From the NCBI GenBank assembly GCA_946885605.1, contig CAMPGR010000098.1:1-14476 (forward strand): 14,476 bases of DNA, read 5' to 3'. Position numbers and translations under genes: made by a program. Numbering within the stretch: the stretch's first letter is position 1; every line of letters starts with the position of its first letter. The stretch comes from an uncultured Pseudomonadota bacterium (GTDB lineage: Bacteria > Pseudomonadota > Gammaproteobacteria > Burkholderiales > SG8-41). Of this stretch, positions 5,830 to 12,094 are shown one piece after another. The notes beneath the pieces were generated by a model. The model was not told the DNA's origin. It did no database searches and worked only from the letters and a program-made list of their open reading frames with translations.

Positions 5830-6858
5830 ATGCCTCAACTGCAGACGGCGCAACAACCGGACGGCGACTACTGCAATATCGTGCTGCTGGTGGATGAGGA
5901 GACCGGCGCGCGTAACAAGTCGGGCCGTTTCGTTCCCGATCGCGGCAGCGTCGAGGCGCGCATCCAGGCGTATCTTCTGGAGCGGTACGGAAGCGTGAGA
6001 GTGGTGCCCTTCAGGCGCGACGTCGCCGCCACCATACAGGAACTGCGCACGCTCGAGCCCGACCTCGTATTCAATCTGACCGAGTGGCTCGACGGGGATC
6101 GCAGCCTCGATGCGGCAATCACCGGGCTCCTCGAGATGATGAAGCTTCCGTACACGGGCAGCGGCTCGGACGGCCTGCGCCTCGCACGGGATAAGGTGCT
6201 GTCGAAGCAGATCGTGGCCGGACTCGGCGTGGCGGTGCCACGCTATTTCGTCGCCGACGGTGGCGATCCTGTAAGCAATCCGGGCGTGCCCTATCCGCTC
6301 ATCGTCAAGCCGCAGTTTGGCGACGGTTCCGACGAGATCAGCAACAGCTCCATCGTGAACGGGGCGGAAGAGTTGCGTGCCAGGGTGGAGTCGCTCCACG
6401 CCCGGTCTGCGGGAACCGTGCTGTGCGAGGAATACATCGAAGGGCGGGACCTTTTCGTTGCGCTGCTCGGCAACGAACCGCAGGTGATGCCACCGCTCGA
6501 GCTGACCGTCAGAGTAAAGGGTGCGGGCTCGCCGCGGATCGCCACGCGGCATCTCAAGCACGATGCCCGCTATCGCGCGCGCTGGGGCGTGCGCTACCGC
6601 GAAGCGCCGCTATCCGAGGCGGTCATCGCGAAGATCGACGAGACGAGCCACGCAATCTTCCACGCGCTCAAGCTGCGGGATTACGCGCGAATCGACTACC
6701 GGCTCACCCCCGACGATCGACTGGTGTTCATCGAGGCAAACCCGAACCCGGACCTTTCGCCGCACACGTTCGGCCGGAACCGATGCTTCGCCGGCATAGC
6801 GTATTCGGACCTCATTCGTTCGATAGTCGAGGCTGCGCGGCGGCGTTGCAAGGAGTAA
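5830..6858 (+). CDS. ATP-grasp ligase related to D-alanine--D-alanine ligase
   Basis: 342 residues from ATG 5830. In-frame codons run further upstream to 5716, but a terminator and promoter occupy that stretch, so 5830 is preferred. The protein has the preATP-grasp/ATP-grasp order of the Ddl superfamily: PDLVFNLTEW at 77-86, LLEMMKLPYTGSGSDGLRLARDK at 100-122 (as in Ddl-like ligases), the ATP-binding Lys160 in PLIVKPQFGDGSDEIS, the LCEEYIEGRDLFV strand at 198-210, and metal-binding Glu302 and Asn304/Asn306 in FIEANPNPDLSP. The canonical HGxxGEDG and INTMPG segments of true Ddl are not present. Such enzymes join a carboxylate to an amine through an acyl phosphate. It stands alone rather than in a cell-wall cluster, so a dedicated peptidoglycan role is doubtful; a small-peptide or amino-acid-conjugate product is equally possible. 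It converges on the acetyltransferase gene with a 6-base gap. Confidence 0.85.
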   Translation: MPQLQTAQQPDGDYCNIVLLVDEETGARNKSGRFVPDRGSVEARIQAYLLERYGSVRVVPFRRDVAATIQELRTLEPDLVFNLTEWLDGDRSLDAAITGLLEMMKLPYTGSGSDGLRLARDKVLSKQIVAGLGVAVPRYFVADGGDPVSNPGVPYPLIVKPQFGDGSDEISNSSIVNGAEELRARVESLHARSAGTVLCEEYIEGRDLFVALLGNEPQVMPPLELTVRVKGAGSPRIATRHLKHDARYRARWGVRYREAPLSEAVIAKIDETSHAIFHALKLRDYARIDYRLTPDDRLVFIEANPNPDLSPHTFGRNRCFAGIAYSDLIRSIVEAARRRCKE

Positions 6859-6864
6859 GTCGCG

Positions 6865-7590
6865 TCAGCCGCGCCGCTTCAAGACCGGCGCGGTGAGGTC
6901 CGAGAGGCGCAGGCGCTGCCGGCCCTGCGCGTCGAAGTTTGCGGGGTCGAGCCACTGCCGGTACGCCTCTCGCAGCGCCGGCCACTCGCTGTCGATCATC
7001 GCATACCAGGCCGTATCGCGATTGCGGCCCTTGTACACCACCGCCTGGCGGAAGACGCCCTCGTAGGAGAAGCCGAGGCGCTGCGCGGCCGCGCGCGAGG
7101 CAGCATTGAGCGAGTCGCACTTCCACTCGTAGCGCCGGTAGCCCAGCTCGAACACCCGCTGCATCATGAGGTACATCGCTTCCGTCGCGGCGCGCGTTCG
7201 CTGCAGCAGCAGCGAGTAATTGATGTGTCCCACCTCGATCGCGCCGTTTCCTGCGTCGATGCGCATGTAGCTCGCCACACCCACGGCGTTGCCCGTTGCG
7301 CTATCCACGATTGCATGGAACAGAGGGTCGCGGCCGAGGCAGAAAGCGGTTATCCAGGCGAGATAAGCGTCATAGCTCGCGAAGGGGCCCGCGGAAAGAT
7401 AGGTGAAGGCGCGACCGGTGGGGTCGCGCATATTGGCTTCATGGAGCGCGCGCGCATGCCGCTCGGGGTCGATCGGCTCGACGCTGCAGTAGCGTCCCGC
7501 CATGGGCCCACGCGGCGGCTCGGGCGGCGGCCGCCAATCGGGTAACGGAAACCCGATCGGCTGCCCGAGGTGATTGGCGTACGCCGCCAC
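6865..7590 (-). CDS. GNAT-family N-acetyltransferase (RimJ/RimL-like)
   Basis: 241 residues. The reading frame opens at a GTG (7590-7588); starting there keeps the NHLGQPIGFPLPDW leader that I recall as conserved in this family, whereas the first ATG (residue 30) would remove it. No clear Shine-Dalgarno is visible, but the start is only 9 bases after the stop of the binding-protein gene, so translational coupling is likely. The GNAT core spans about 37-200: beta strands around VGVASYMRI and IEVGHINYS, the acetyl-CoA pyrophosphate loop around QRTRAATEA at 130-138, and the NAASRAAAQRLGFSYEG helix-strand at 162-178. The family transfers acetyl from acetyl-CoA to an amine; the acceptor is not predictable. 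Cytoplasmic. It is the last gene of the minus-strand block. Confidence 0.88.
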   Translation of the reverse strand: MAAYANHLGQPIGFPLPDWRPPPEPPRGPMAGRYCSVEPIDPERHARALHEANMRDPTGRAFTYLSAGPFASYDAYLAWITAFCLGRDPLFHAIVDSATGNAVGVASYMRIDAGNGAIEVGHINYSLLLQRTRAATEAMYLMMQRVFELGYRRYEWKCDSLNAASRAAAQRLGFSYEGVFRQAVVYKGRNRDTAWYAMIDSEWPALREAYRQWLDPANFDAQGRQRLRLSDLTAPVLKRRG

Positions 7591-7599
7591 GCCGCGCCG

Positions 7600-8556
7600 T
7601 TACTTCACGAGCCCCATGCGTTTTGCGACTTCCATGTAGGCGGCGACGCGCTCCTTCATGAAGGTGTCCATCTTGTCGACGCCGATGTCGATCAGCTCGA
7701 AGCCGCTCTTGGCGGCGAGCGTTTTCATCTCGGCGTCGCTGTTCAACTCGAGCCACAGGTCGGACAGGCGCTTGCGCGCATCGGCGGGCGTGGATTTCGG
7801 GACGCCAATACCGCGATAGGCGCCGTCTATCCAGTTGATCCCCAGCTCCTTGAACGTCGGCACGTCGGGCAGCATCGGATGGCGCTTCTCGAGCGCGATC
7901 GCGACCGCGCGCACCTTGCCCTTGTTGTTGATCACGAACGCCGAATACGACATCGCGCCCGTCACGTGATTGCCCAGCACCGCGCTCGTGAGATCGCCGG
8001 TACCCTTGAACGGGACGTAGGTCGTCTTCGTTCCGGTGACGAGGTTGAATCGCTCGTGCGCGGCGTGATTCGCCGAGTTGGTGCCCGAGCCCGCGAACGT
8101 GAGCTCGCCGGGCTTCGCCTTTGCCGTTTTCACGAGATCCTGGAACGTCTTGATGGGGCTCGCTTCCGGCAGCACGATCGCATCGGGCGTGTAGTGATAC
8201 CAGTAAACCGGCGTCACGTCGGCGGTCTTGTACTGCACCTGGCCTTCGAGCGGCTGCAGGACGATATGCGGGAGGTTGATCCCGACGATGTTGACGCCAT
8301 CGCCGGGAAGCCCGTTCATCTGCGCCCACATGAGGCCGCCGCCCGCGCCCGGCTTGTACTGGATCACGGTCTCGATCTTCGGGCACTTCTTCTTGAGGAC
8401 GAGCTGCTGGTGGCGCGCCGAGAGATCGGATTCGCCGCCGGCGGGGAACGCCTGCCAGTACATGAGGTTCTTCGTCGGGCACGATTGCGCCGAGGCGACG
8501 GAGACGGGAAGGGCCAGCGCCCCGAGGAGCGCCAGGGGTATTGTTACTTTTCTCAT
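7600..8556 (-). CDS. Bug/TctC-family periplasmic substrate-binding protein
   Basis: 318 residues from the ATG at 8556, which has GGAG 7 bases before it and opens directly with a signal peptide (MRKVTIPLALLGALALPVSV, cleavage after about Ala23 in ASA/QSC). A longer in-frame start at 8640 would bury this signal peptide and is rejected. Family marks are PAGGESDLSARH at 38-49 (the PGGxxDxxAR-type ligand loop), a GSGTNSANH segment in the middle, the VPFKGTGD element, and the MLPDVPTFKELG motif. Bug proteins capture carboxylates or related solutes for tripartite tricarboxylate transporters. No TctA/TctB membrane genes are in the window. Cys26 and Cys58 in the mature protein could form a disulfide, which is not general in the family. 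It lies between the hydratase-like pair and the acetyltransferase, so it may deliver the hydratase substrate. Confidence 0.92.
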   Translation of the reverse strand: MRKVTIPLALLGALALPVSVASAQSCPTKNLMYWQAFPAGGESDLSARHQQLVLKKKCPKIETVIQYKPGAGGGLMWAQMNGLPGDGVNIVGINLPHIVLQPLEGQVQYKTADVTPVYWYHYTPDAIVLPEASPIKTFQDLVKTAKAKPGELTFAGSGTNSANHAAHERFNLVTGTKTTYVPFKGTGDLTSAVLGNHVTGAMSYSAFVINNKGKVRAVAIALEKRHPMLPDVPTFKELGINWIDGAYRGIGVPKSTPADARKRLSDLWLELNSDAEMKTLAAKSGFELIDIGVDKMDTFMKERVAAYMEVAKRMGLVK

Positions 8557-8611
8557 GGTTTCTCCAGTTTGAGGTGGAAGGGAAGGACACGCTGTCCCTC
8601 CGGGCGCCGCA

Positions 8612-8640
8612 AAGATAGCAGCGCGATTCTCCGAGCGCAA
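8612..8640 (-). promoter_or_regulatory. Possible internal promoter for the binding-protein and acetyltransferase genes
   Basis: Read on the minus strand, TTGCGC (8640-8635) and TATCTT (8617-8612) are 17 bases apart, and TGC directly precedes the -10, making it an extended -10 promoter. The 111-bp gap after the small hydratase-like subunit gives room for it, so the binding-protein gene may be transcribed apart from the hydratase pair. A small hairpin (GGACA/TGTCC, 8585-8597) follows in the leader. Confidence 0.4.
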
Positions 8641-8667
8641 CGCGCGCCGCGCCGCCTTACGCCAAAC

Positions 8668-9207
8668 TTACCTGGGTGACATCGGCGCCTGCTGCGCTTC
8701 CCACCAGCGCTTGAGCCAGCCGGTATTGCCGCCGAGCTCGACGATGTCCCGCAGCGTGTCGGGAATCGGTGGATATTCGCGGGTAATGCCGCGCGTGTGG
8801 TTGATGAAGAAACCGTCGCGGAAATCCACTTCGAGATCGTCGCCCGTCTCGCACATTTCGGTCGCGGCGACGCAATCGGTCATCACGCAGAGCCCGCACC
8901 CGATCGCGGCGCGATACGCGAGAAACGGCATCGACTCGCATAGAAGCCCCAGGCCCAGCGCCTGCATCGCGATGTAGCCGTTCATTTTCGGGCCCATTCC
9001 GAAATTGCGGCCGGCGACGATGATGTCTCCCGGCTTGCAGCGCTCGTGAAATCCGGGGTCGGTCTCGGCGAAGAGATGCGGAACGATGTCCTTCGCGTCG
9101 AAGTGACGCCCCGTGATGACCCAGTTCGGCAGGACACCTCCCGGATGCGGAACGTCGTGTCCGAGCCGGTAACAGCGACCGCGGAGCCGCCATTGGAATT
9201 CGTTCAT
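8668..9207 (-). CDS. Small (swivel) subunit of a divergent aconitase/LeuD-like hydro-lyase
   Basis: 179 residues, LeuD-like in size. The ATG (9207-9205) overlaps the TGA of the large-subunit gene by 4 bases (ATGA) and has GGGAGG before it, so translation is coupled and the subunits should be made one to one. The swivel-domain core is recognisable: GDIIVAGRNFGMG at 60-72, then LGLGLLCESMPFLAYRAAIGCGL. In LeuD/aconitase the loop reads NFGCGSSRE, where Ser and Arg bind and activate the substrate; here residues 68-76 read N-F-G-M-G-P-K-M-N, so both catalytic Ser and Arg are absent. The N-terminal DxDTDxI motif is also replaced, by HDVPHPGG. The fold is retained but the substrate cannot be bound as isopropylmalate or citrate is. 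Cytoplasmic partner of the downstream-encoded 4Fe-4S large subunit; substrate unknown. Confidence 0.83.
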   Translation of the reverse strand: MNEFQWRLRGRCYRLGHDVPHPGGVLPNWVITGRHFDAKDIVPHLFAETDPGFHERCKPGDIIVAGRNFGMGPKMNGYIAMQALGLGLLCESMPFLAYRAAIGCGLCVMTDCVAATEMCETGDDLEVDFRDGFFINHTRGITREYPPIPDTLRDIVELGGNTGWLKRWWEAQQAPMSPR

Positions 9208-10508
9208 GCCGCCTCCCTTCCTGTGAGCGCAACATCCGAGGGCTTCATCGCGCGCGGGTCGGTGATCCGGCCCGCGACCGCCGATGCCGCGACGGTGGCC
9301 GGACTGCCGAGATAGAGTTTCGCGTCCCTTGCCCCGAAGCGGCCGGCGTTGTTGTTCGCCGCCGTCGATATGGAAACCTCGCCGGAGTGCACCGGCCCGA
9401 TCACCGCGTCGTTGCACGGGCCGCATCCCGCCGGCAGCATCACGGCGCCCGCCTCGAGAAAAATCTGGATCACCCCGTCCGCGGCGAGCCGCTTCATCGA
9501 TTGCTCCGATCCGGGCGCGATGAAGAGCCGCACGCCCGAGGCGATGGTGCGTCCCTTGAGGAAACGCGCGGCTTCGAGCATGTCTTCGTACATGCCCGAC
9601 CCACAGGAACCGATGAAGGCGTGATCGATGCGAGTGCCCGCGACCTCCGAAATGTCCACCGAGTTCTGCACGCCGCCGGGAAGCGCGATCTGCGGCTCGA
9701 GCGCGCTCACATCGAGTTCCGCATCCGCGTCGTAATCGGCGTCCGGATCGGGATAGATCGGCGTGAATGGCTGCTGCGCGCGCGCCTTTGCGTGGGCGAG
9801 GATGCCCTGCGAGGGTGGAAAGAAGACGCCGTAAGCGCGCATTTCAGTGGGCGAGCTGCAGAGCGCGGCGCGGGCGGCGAGATCGAACTGGTCGAGCTCC
9901 CCCGCGTACTCGAGCACGCGGTAATCGAGATTGAGCCGCAACCCTCCCCGGCGGAGGAGCGTCGCGATATGAAAGCCGAGGTCGCGGGCGTGCACGCCGG
10001 GCTTGAGCCGCCCCTTGAGGGTGAGGCGCACCGATTTCGGCGTCATCACCCAGTTGGTGCCCGTCGCGAGCACGCGGCTGATCTCCGCGCCCATGCGAAA
10101 ACCGAACGCGCCGATTGCCCCCGCATTCGTGGAATGGCGGTCGTTGTCGAAATAAAACATGCCGGGCAACAGCATCCCGCTTTCCATCGGAAAGATATGG
10201 CCGTGTCCGCCGCGCCCGACGTCGAAGAAGTGCTTCACCCCCCATTGCGCGGCCGCCTTGCGATTGAATGCGCCGCGTTCGGCGGCGCGCGCGCTGCCGT
10301 AGATGACATCGTGATCGGTGACCATCACGACTTTCTCCGGCGCGGCGAGGCGTGTGATGCCGAGCGCATCGAGCTCCTGCTTCGCGCCCATGACGACGCC
10401 GTCGTGAATCATGATGAAATCGGGATTCGGATAGACGACCTCGCCGGGGCGCACGCTCGGCTTGCCGCTCTTCGCGGCGAGGACTTTCTCGACTGCGGTG
10501 AGACCCAT
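9204..10508 (-). CDS. Large 4Fe-4S subunit of a divergent aconitase/LeuC-like hydro-lyase
   Basis: 434 residues, LeuC-like in length. The family dehydrates/hydrates hydroxy acids at a 4Fe-4S cluster. Cluster cysteines are all present: Cys302 (FIGSCGSG), Cys362 and Cys365 (AGCGPC). Other retained elements are TDHD at 65-68, a His near 102-104 before FPMESG, PGMFYF, GAFGFRMG and the closing GSPATVAASAVAGRITDP. Substrate-contact motifs are altered: DSHT is D123-R-H-S; GSCTN is GSCGS; and the SNRNFxGR motif reads A383-A-N-N-N-A-G-R390, losing the Asn and first Arg that hold the substrate carboxylate in aconitase while keeping the second Arg. Together with the matching changes in the small subunit, this suggests a different substrate, not decay. 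No clear Shine-Dalgarno precedes ATG 10508. First gene of the minus-strand block, divergent from a Bug/TctC gene. Confidence 0.86.
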   Translation of the reverse strand: MGLTAVEKVLAAKSGKPSVRPGEVVYPNPDFIMIHDGVVMGAKQELDALGITRLAAPEKVVMVTDHDVIYGSARAAERGAFNRKAAAQWGVKHFFDVGRGGHGHIFPMESGMLLPGMFYFDNDRHSTNAGAIGAFGFRMGAEISRVLATGTNWVMTPKSVRLTLKGRLKPGVHARDLGFHIATLLRRGGLRLNLDYRVLEYAGELDQFDLAARAALCSSPTEMRAYGVFFPPSQGILAHAKARAQQPFTPIYPDPDADYDADAELDVSALEPQIALPGGVQNSVDISEVAGTRIDHAFIGSCGSGMYEDMLEAARFLKGRTIASGVRLFIAPGSEQSMKRLAADGVIQIFLEAGAVMLPAGCGPCNDAVIGPVHSGEVSISTAANNNAGRFGARDAKLYLGSPATVAASAVAGRITDPRAMKPSDVALTGREAA

Positions 10509-10602
10509 TGGTAAACGAATGGAAACAGGGGAAACGGCGAGTTTCGGTGATGGCTCGACCGCATGTCAAGATCGCGCGCGCTGGATGCTATGATGCGCAG
10601 CT
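10509..10602. promoter_or_regulatory. Divergent promoter region between the hydratase-like operon and the second binding-protein gene
   Basis: This 94-bp gap must drive both directions. On the minus strand a perfect TTGACA (10569-10564) is followed after 18 bases by a poor -10 (GAAACT). On the plus strand TGC-TATGAT (10586-10594) is an extended -10. The start regions overlap, so the two operons could compete or share a regulator. No clear operator palindrome or regulator gene is visible. Confidence 0.5.
10586..10594 (+). promoter_or_regulatory. Extended -10 promoter of the second Bug/TctC gene
   Basis: TGCTATGAT is an extended -10 with five of six hexamer matches. No good -35 is seen, as is usual for this type. 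The hexamer ends 8 bases before the ATG at 10603, so transcription should start at about 10601 and leave almost no leader; no Shine-Dalgarno is present. Confidence 0.5.
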
Positions 10603-11580
10603 ATGAACGCGAGTAAGGCAAAGTCGGCGGCACTCCTCACTCTCTTTTGCGCGGGGCTCGCTGCGGCGGGAAGCGTCGCCGCCCAGCAATATCCTTTGCG
10701 ACCCGTGCGCATGGTGGTCGGTTTCGCCGCCGGTGGCGCGACCGACATCTCCGCCCGAGCGCTCGCGCAGAAGCTCTCCGAGGCGATGGGCCAACAGGTG
10801 GTAGTCGATAATCGCCCGGGTGCGGCGTCGATGCTGGCCGCGGAAGTCGTGACGCGCGCGCCCGCCGACGGCTATACGCTTCTCTTCGCGAATGCGACGA
10901 TCGCGATGCCGTCGCTGTTCGCGAAATTGCCGTTCGACGTGCGCAAGGACCTGCAGCCGGTTTCGCTCGCCGGATACGGGCCGCTTGTCCTGACCGTGCA
11001 TCCTTCCCTCCCGGTGAAGTCCGTCAGGGAGCTCGTCGCGCTTGCCACGCGGCGCGCGGGCGAGCTCAATTATGCGTCCGCAGGATCAGGAAGCTTTACG
11101 CACCTCGCGATGGCGCTGTTCGTGACGATGACGAACACCCGCATCGTGCATATCCCGTACAAGGGTGGAGGACCCTCCGCGATAGCGACCATGACGGGCG
11201 AAACCCAGCTTACCTTCAGCTCGGTCGGCGCGGCCATCCCGCAGATCACGCTCGGCAAGCTGCGCGCGCTCGGGGTGTCGGGCCGCACGCGCAGCAGCGC
11301 GCTGCCGAAGGTTCCGACCGTGCACGAAGCGGGCGTCCCGGGATACGACGCGACGTCGTGGTACGGGATGTTCGTGGCCGCCGGCACGCCGCAAGCGGTC
11401 ATCGGGAAGCTCGACGGTGAGGCGAAGAGGGCGCTCGCGAATGCCGAGCTGCAGGAGCGGCTCGCGAGGCAGGGGATCGAGCCCGCGCGGGGCGGCGCCG
11501 AGGAGTTCGCGCCGTATCTCGGCGCGGAGATCGCCAAGTGGGCGAAGGTCATCAAGGCGGCGTCGATCCCGCCGCAGTAG
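10603..11580 (+). CDS. Bug/TctC-family periplasmic substrate-binding protein
   Basis: 325 residues, the standard Bug length. The signal peptide covers about residues 1-27 (cleavage near SVAA/QQYP). Mature-protein marks are classic: YPLRPVRMVVGFAAGGATDISAR at 30-52 with the ligand-coordinating loop, VDNRPGAASMLAAE, a DGYTLLFAN strand, the GSGSFTHLAM loop, HIPYKGGGPS, the LPKVPTVHEAGVPGYD motif and a final WAKVIKAA helix. It would bind a carboxylate or amide-type solute in the periplasm. As with many Bug proteins there are no TctA/TctB genes beside it, so it may share a transporter encoded elsewhere or act as a sensor. Its start has no Shine-Dalgarno and a -10 box only 8 bases away. A small M15 peptidase gene follows 16 bases downstream. 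Confidence 0.95.
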   Translation: MNASKAKSAALLTLFCAGLAAAGSVAAQQYPLRPVRMVVGFAAGGATDISARALAQKLSEAMGQQVVVDNRPGAASMLAAEVVTRAPADGYTLLFANATIAMPSLFAKLPFDVRKDLQPVSLAGYGPLVLTVHPSLPVKSVRELVALATRRAGELNYASAGSGSFTHLAMALFVTMTNTRIVHIPYKGGGPSAIATMTGETQLTFSSVGAAIPQITLGKLRALGVSGRTRSSALPKVPTVHEAGVPGYDATSWYGMFVAAGTPQAVIGKLDGEAKRALANAELQERLARQGIEPARGGAEEFAPYLGAEIAKWAKVIKAASIPPQ

Positions 11581-11596
11581 CCGGAGCGGCTCGGCG

Positions 11597-12049
11597 ATGA
11601 TCGATCTGAAAGCCTTCTTCAACGGGCGCGACCGGGCCTTCCATCACGAGCTTACCGACGAGATCCGGCGCAACGCCGCAGAAACCGTGGCGAAGGCCAA
11701 TGCGTTGCTCGCGCGCGCCGGGTTCGAGCATATCCATACGGTCAACAGCGGCTGGCGCCCGCCGGTCATCAATGCCGCGGTGACCAACGCTTCTCCGACG
11801 AGCCACCATCTCACCGGACGCGCGATCGACCTTCCGGACCCCGATCGCACGTTGGCCGCATGGTGCGTCACCCATCTCGAAGTCCTGGCCGAGATCGGGC
11901 TGTGGCTCGAGGACCCGCGCTGGACCTATGACGAGCGCGGCGATCATTGGGTGCATCTGCAGACGTTGCCGCCGCGATCCAGCCATCGCGTCTTCATTCC
12001 GTCCGACATGCCCGCGAAGGATCCCGACTTTCCCGTCACCTGGGTATGA
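11597..12049 (+). CDS. Small M15-family zinc D,D-peptidase-like protein
   Basis: 150 residues. The frame stays open much further upstream, but only inside the binding-protein gene; ATG 11597 has GGAG 10 bases before it and follows that gene's stop by 16 bases. The protein matches the M15 (VanY/Hedgehog-type D,D-carboxypeptidase) core: SGWRPP at 51-56, the zinc motif HxxGxAxD with His71 and Asp78 in HLTGRAID, and His120 in HWVHLQ. All three zinc ligands are therefore present. Single-domain forms of this size occur as phage endolysin-type peptidases and as chromosomal peptidases. There is no signal peptide or membrane segment, so access to peptidoglycan would need help, or the substrate is a cytoplasmic D-amino-acid peptide. 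Its link to the neighbouring binding protein is unclear. Confidence 0.85.
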   Translation: MIDLKAFFNGRDRAFHHELTDEIRRNAAETVAKANALLARAGFEHIHTVNSGWRPPVINAAVTNASPTSHHLTGRAIDLPDPDRTLAAWCVTHLEVLAEIGLWLEDPRWTYDERGDHWVHLQTLPPRSSHRVFIPSDMPAKDPDFPVTWV

Positions 12050-12054
12050 CCGGA

Positions 12055-12063
12055 TGCTATATT
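12055..12063 (+). promoter_or_regulatory. Possible extended -10 for the dioxygenase gene
   Basis: TGCTATATT, with TG one base before the hexamer TATATT, lies in the 45-bp gap before the bicupin gene. It shares GGATGCTAT with the promoter at 10586. No -35 is recognised. Transcription would begin near 12070, before the ribosome binding site GGAGGAG at 12082-12088. Confidence 0.4.
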
Positions 12064-12094
12064 TCGAGGCAGTCATCCGCCGGAGGAGCGAGCC

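Noticed and set aside
8557..8640. Upstream start at 8640 for the first Bug/TctC protein
   Set aside because: It would place 28 residues before a clear signal peptide; ATG 8556 has a proper Shine-Dalgarno.
7570..8679. 369-codon open frame on the plus strand
   Set aside because: Antisense to the Bug/TctC gene and its leader, with no recognisable domain.
8668..10508. Annotation as leuC/leuD of leucine synthesis
   Set aside because: Key substrate residues of both subunits are replaced, and no leuA, leuB or other leucine genes are nearby.
9387..10514. 375-codon open frame on the plus strand
   Set aside because: Antisense shadow of the aconitase-like large subunit; composition is Arg/His/Glu-rich with no motif.
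11417..11596. Upstream start of the M15 peptidase inside the binding-protein gene
   Set aside because: The extra residues are Arg/Ser-rich out-of-frame sequence; ATG 11597 has GGAG before it and starts the domain.
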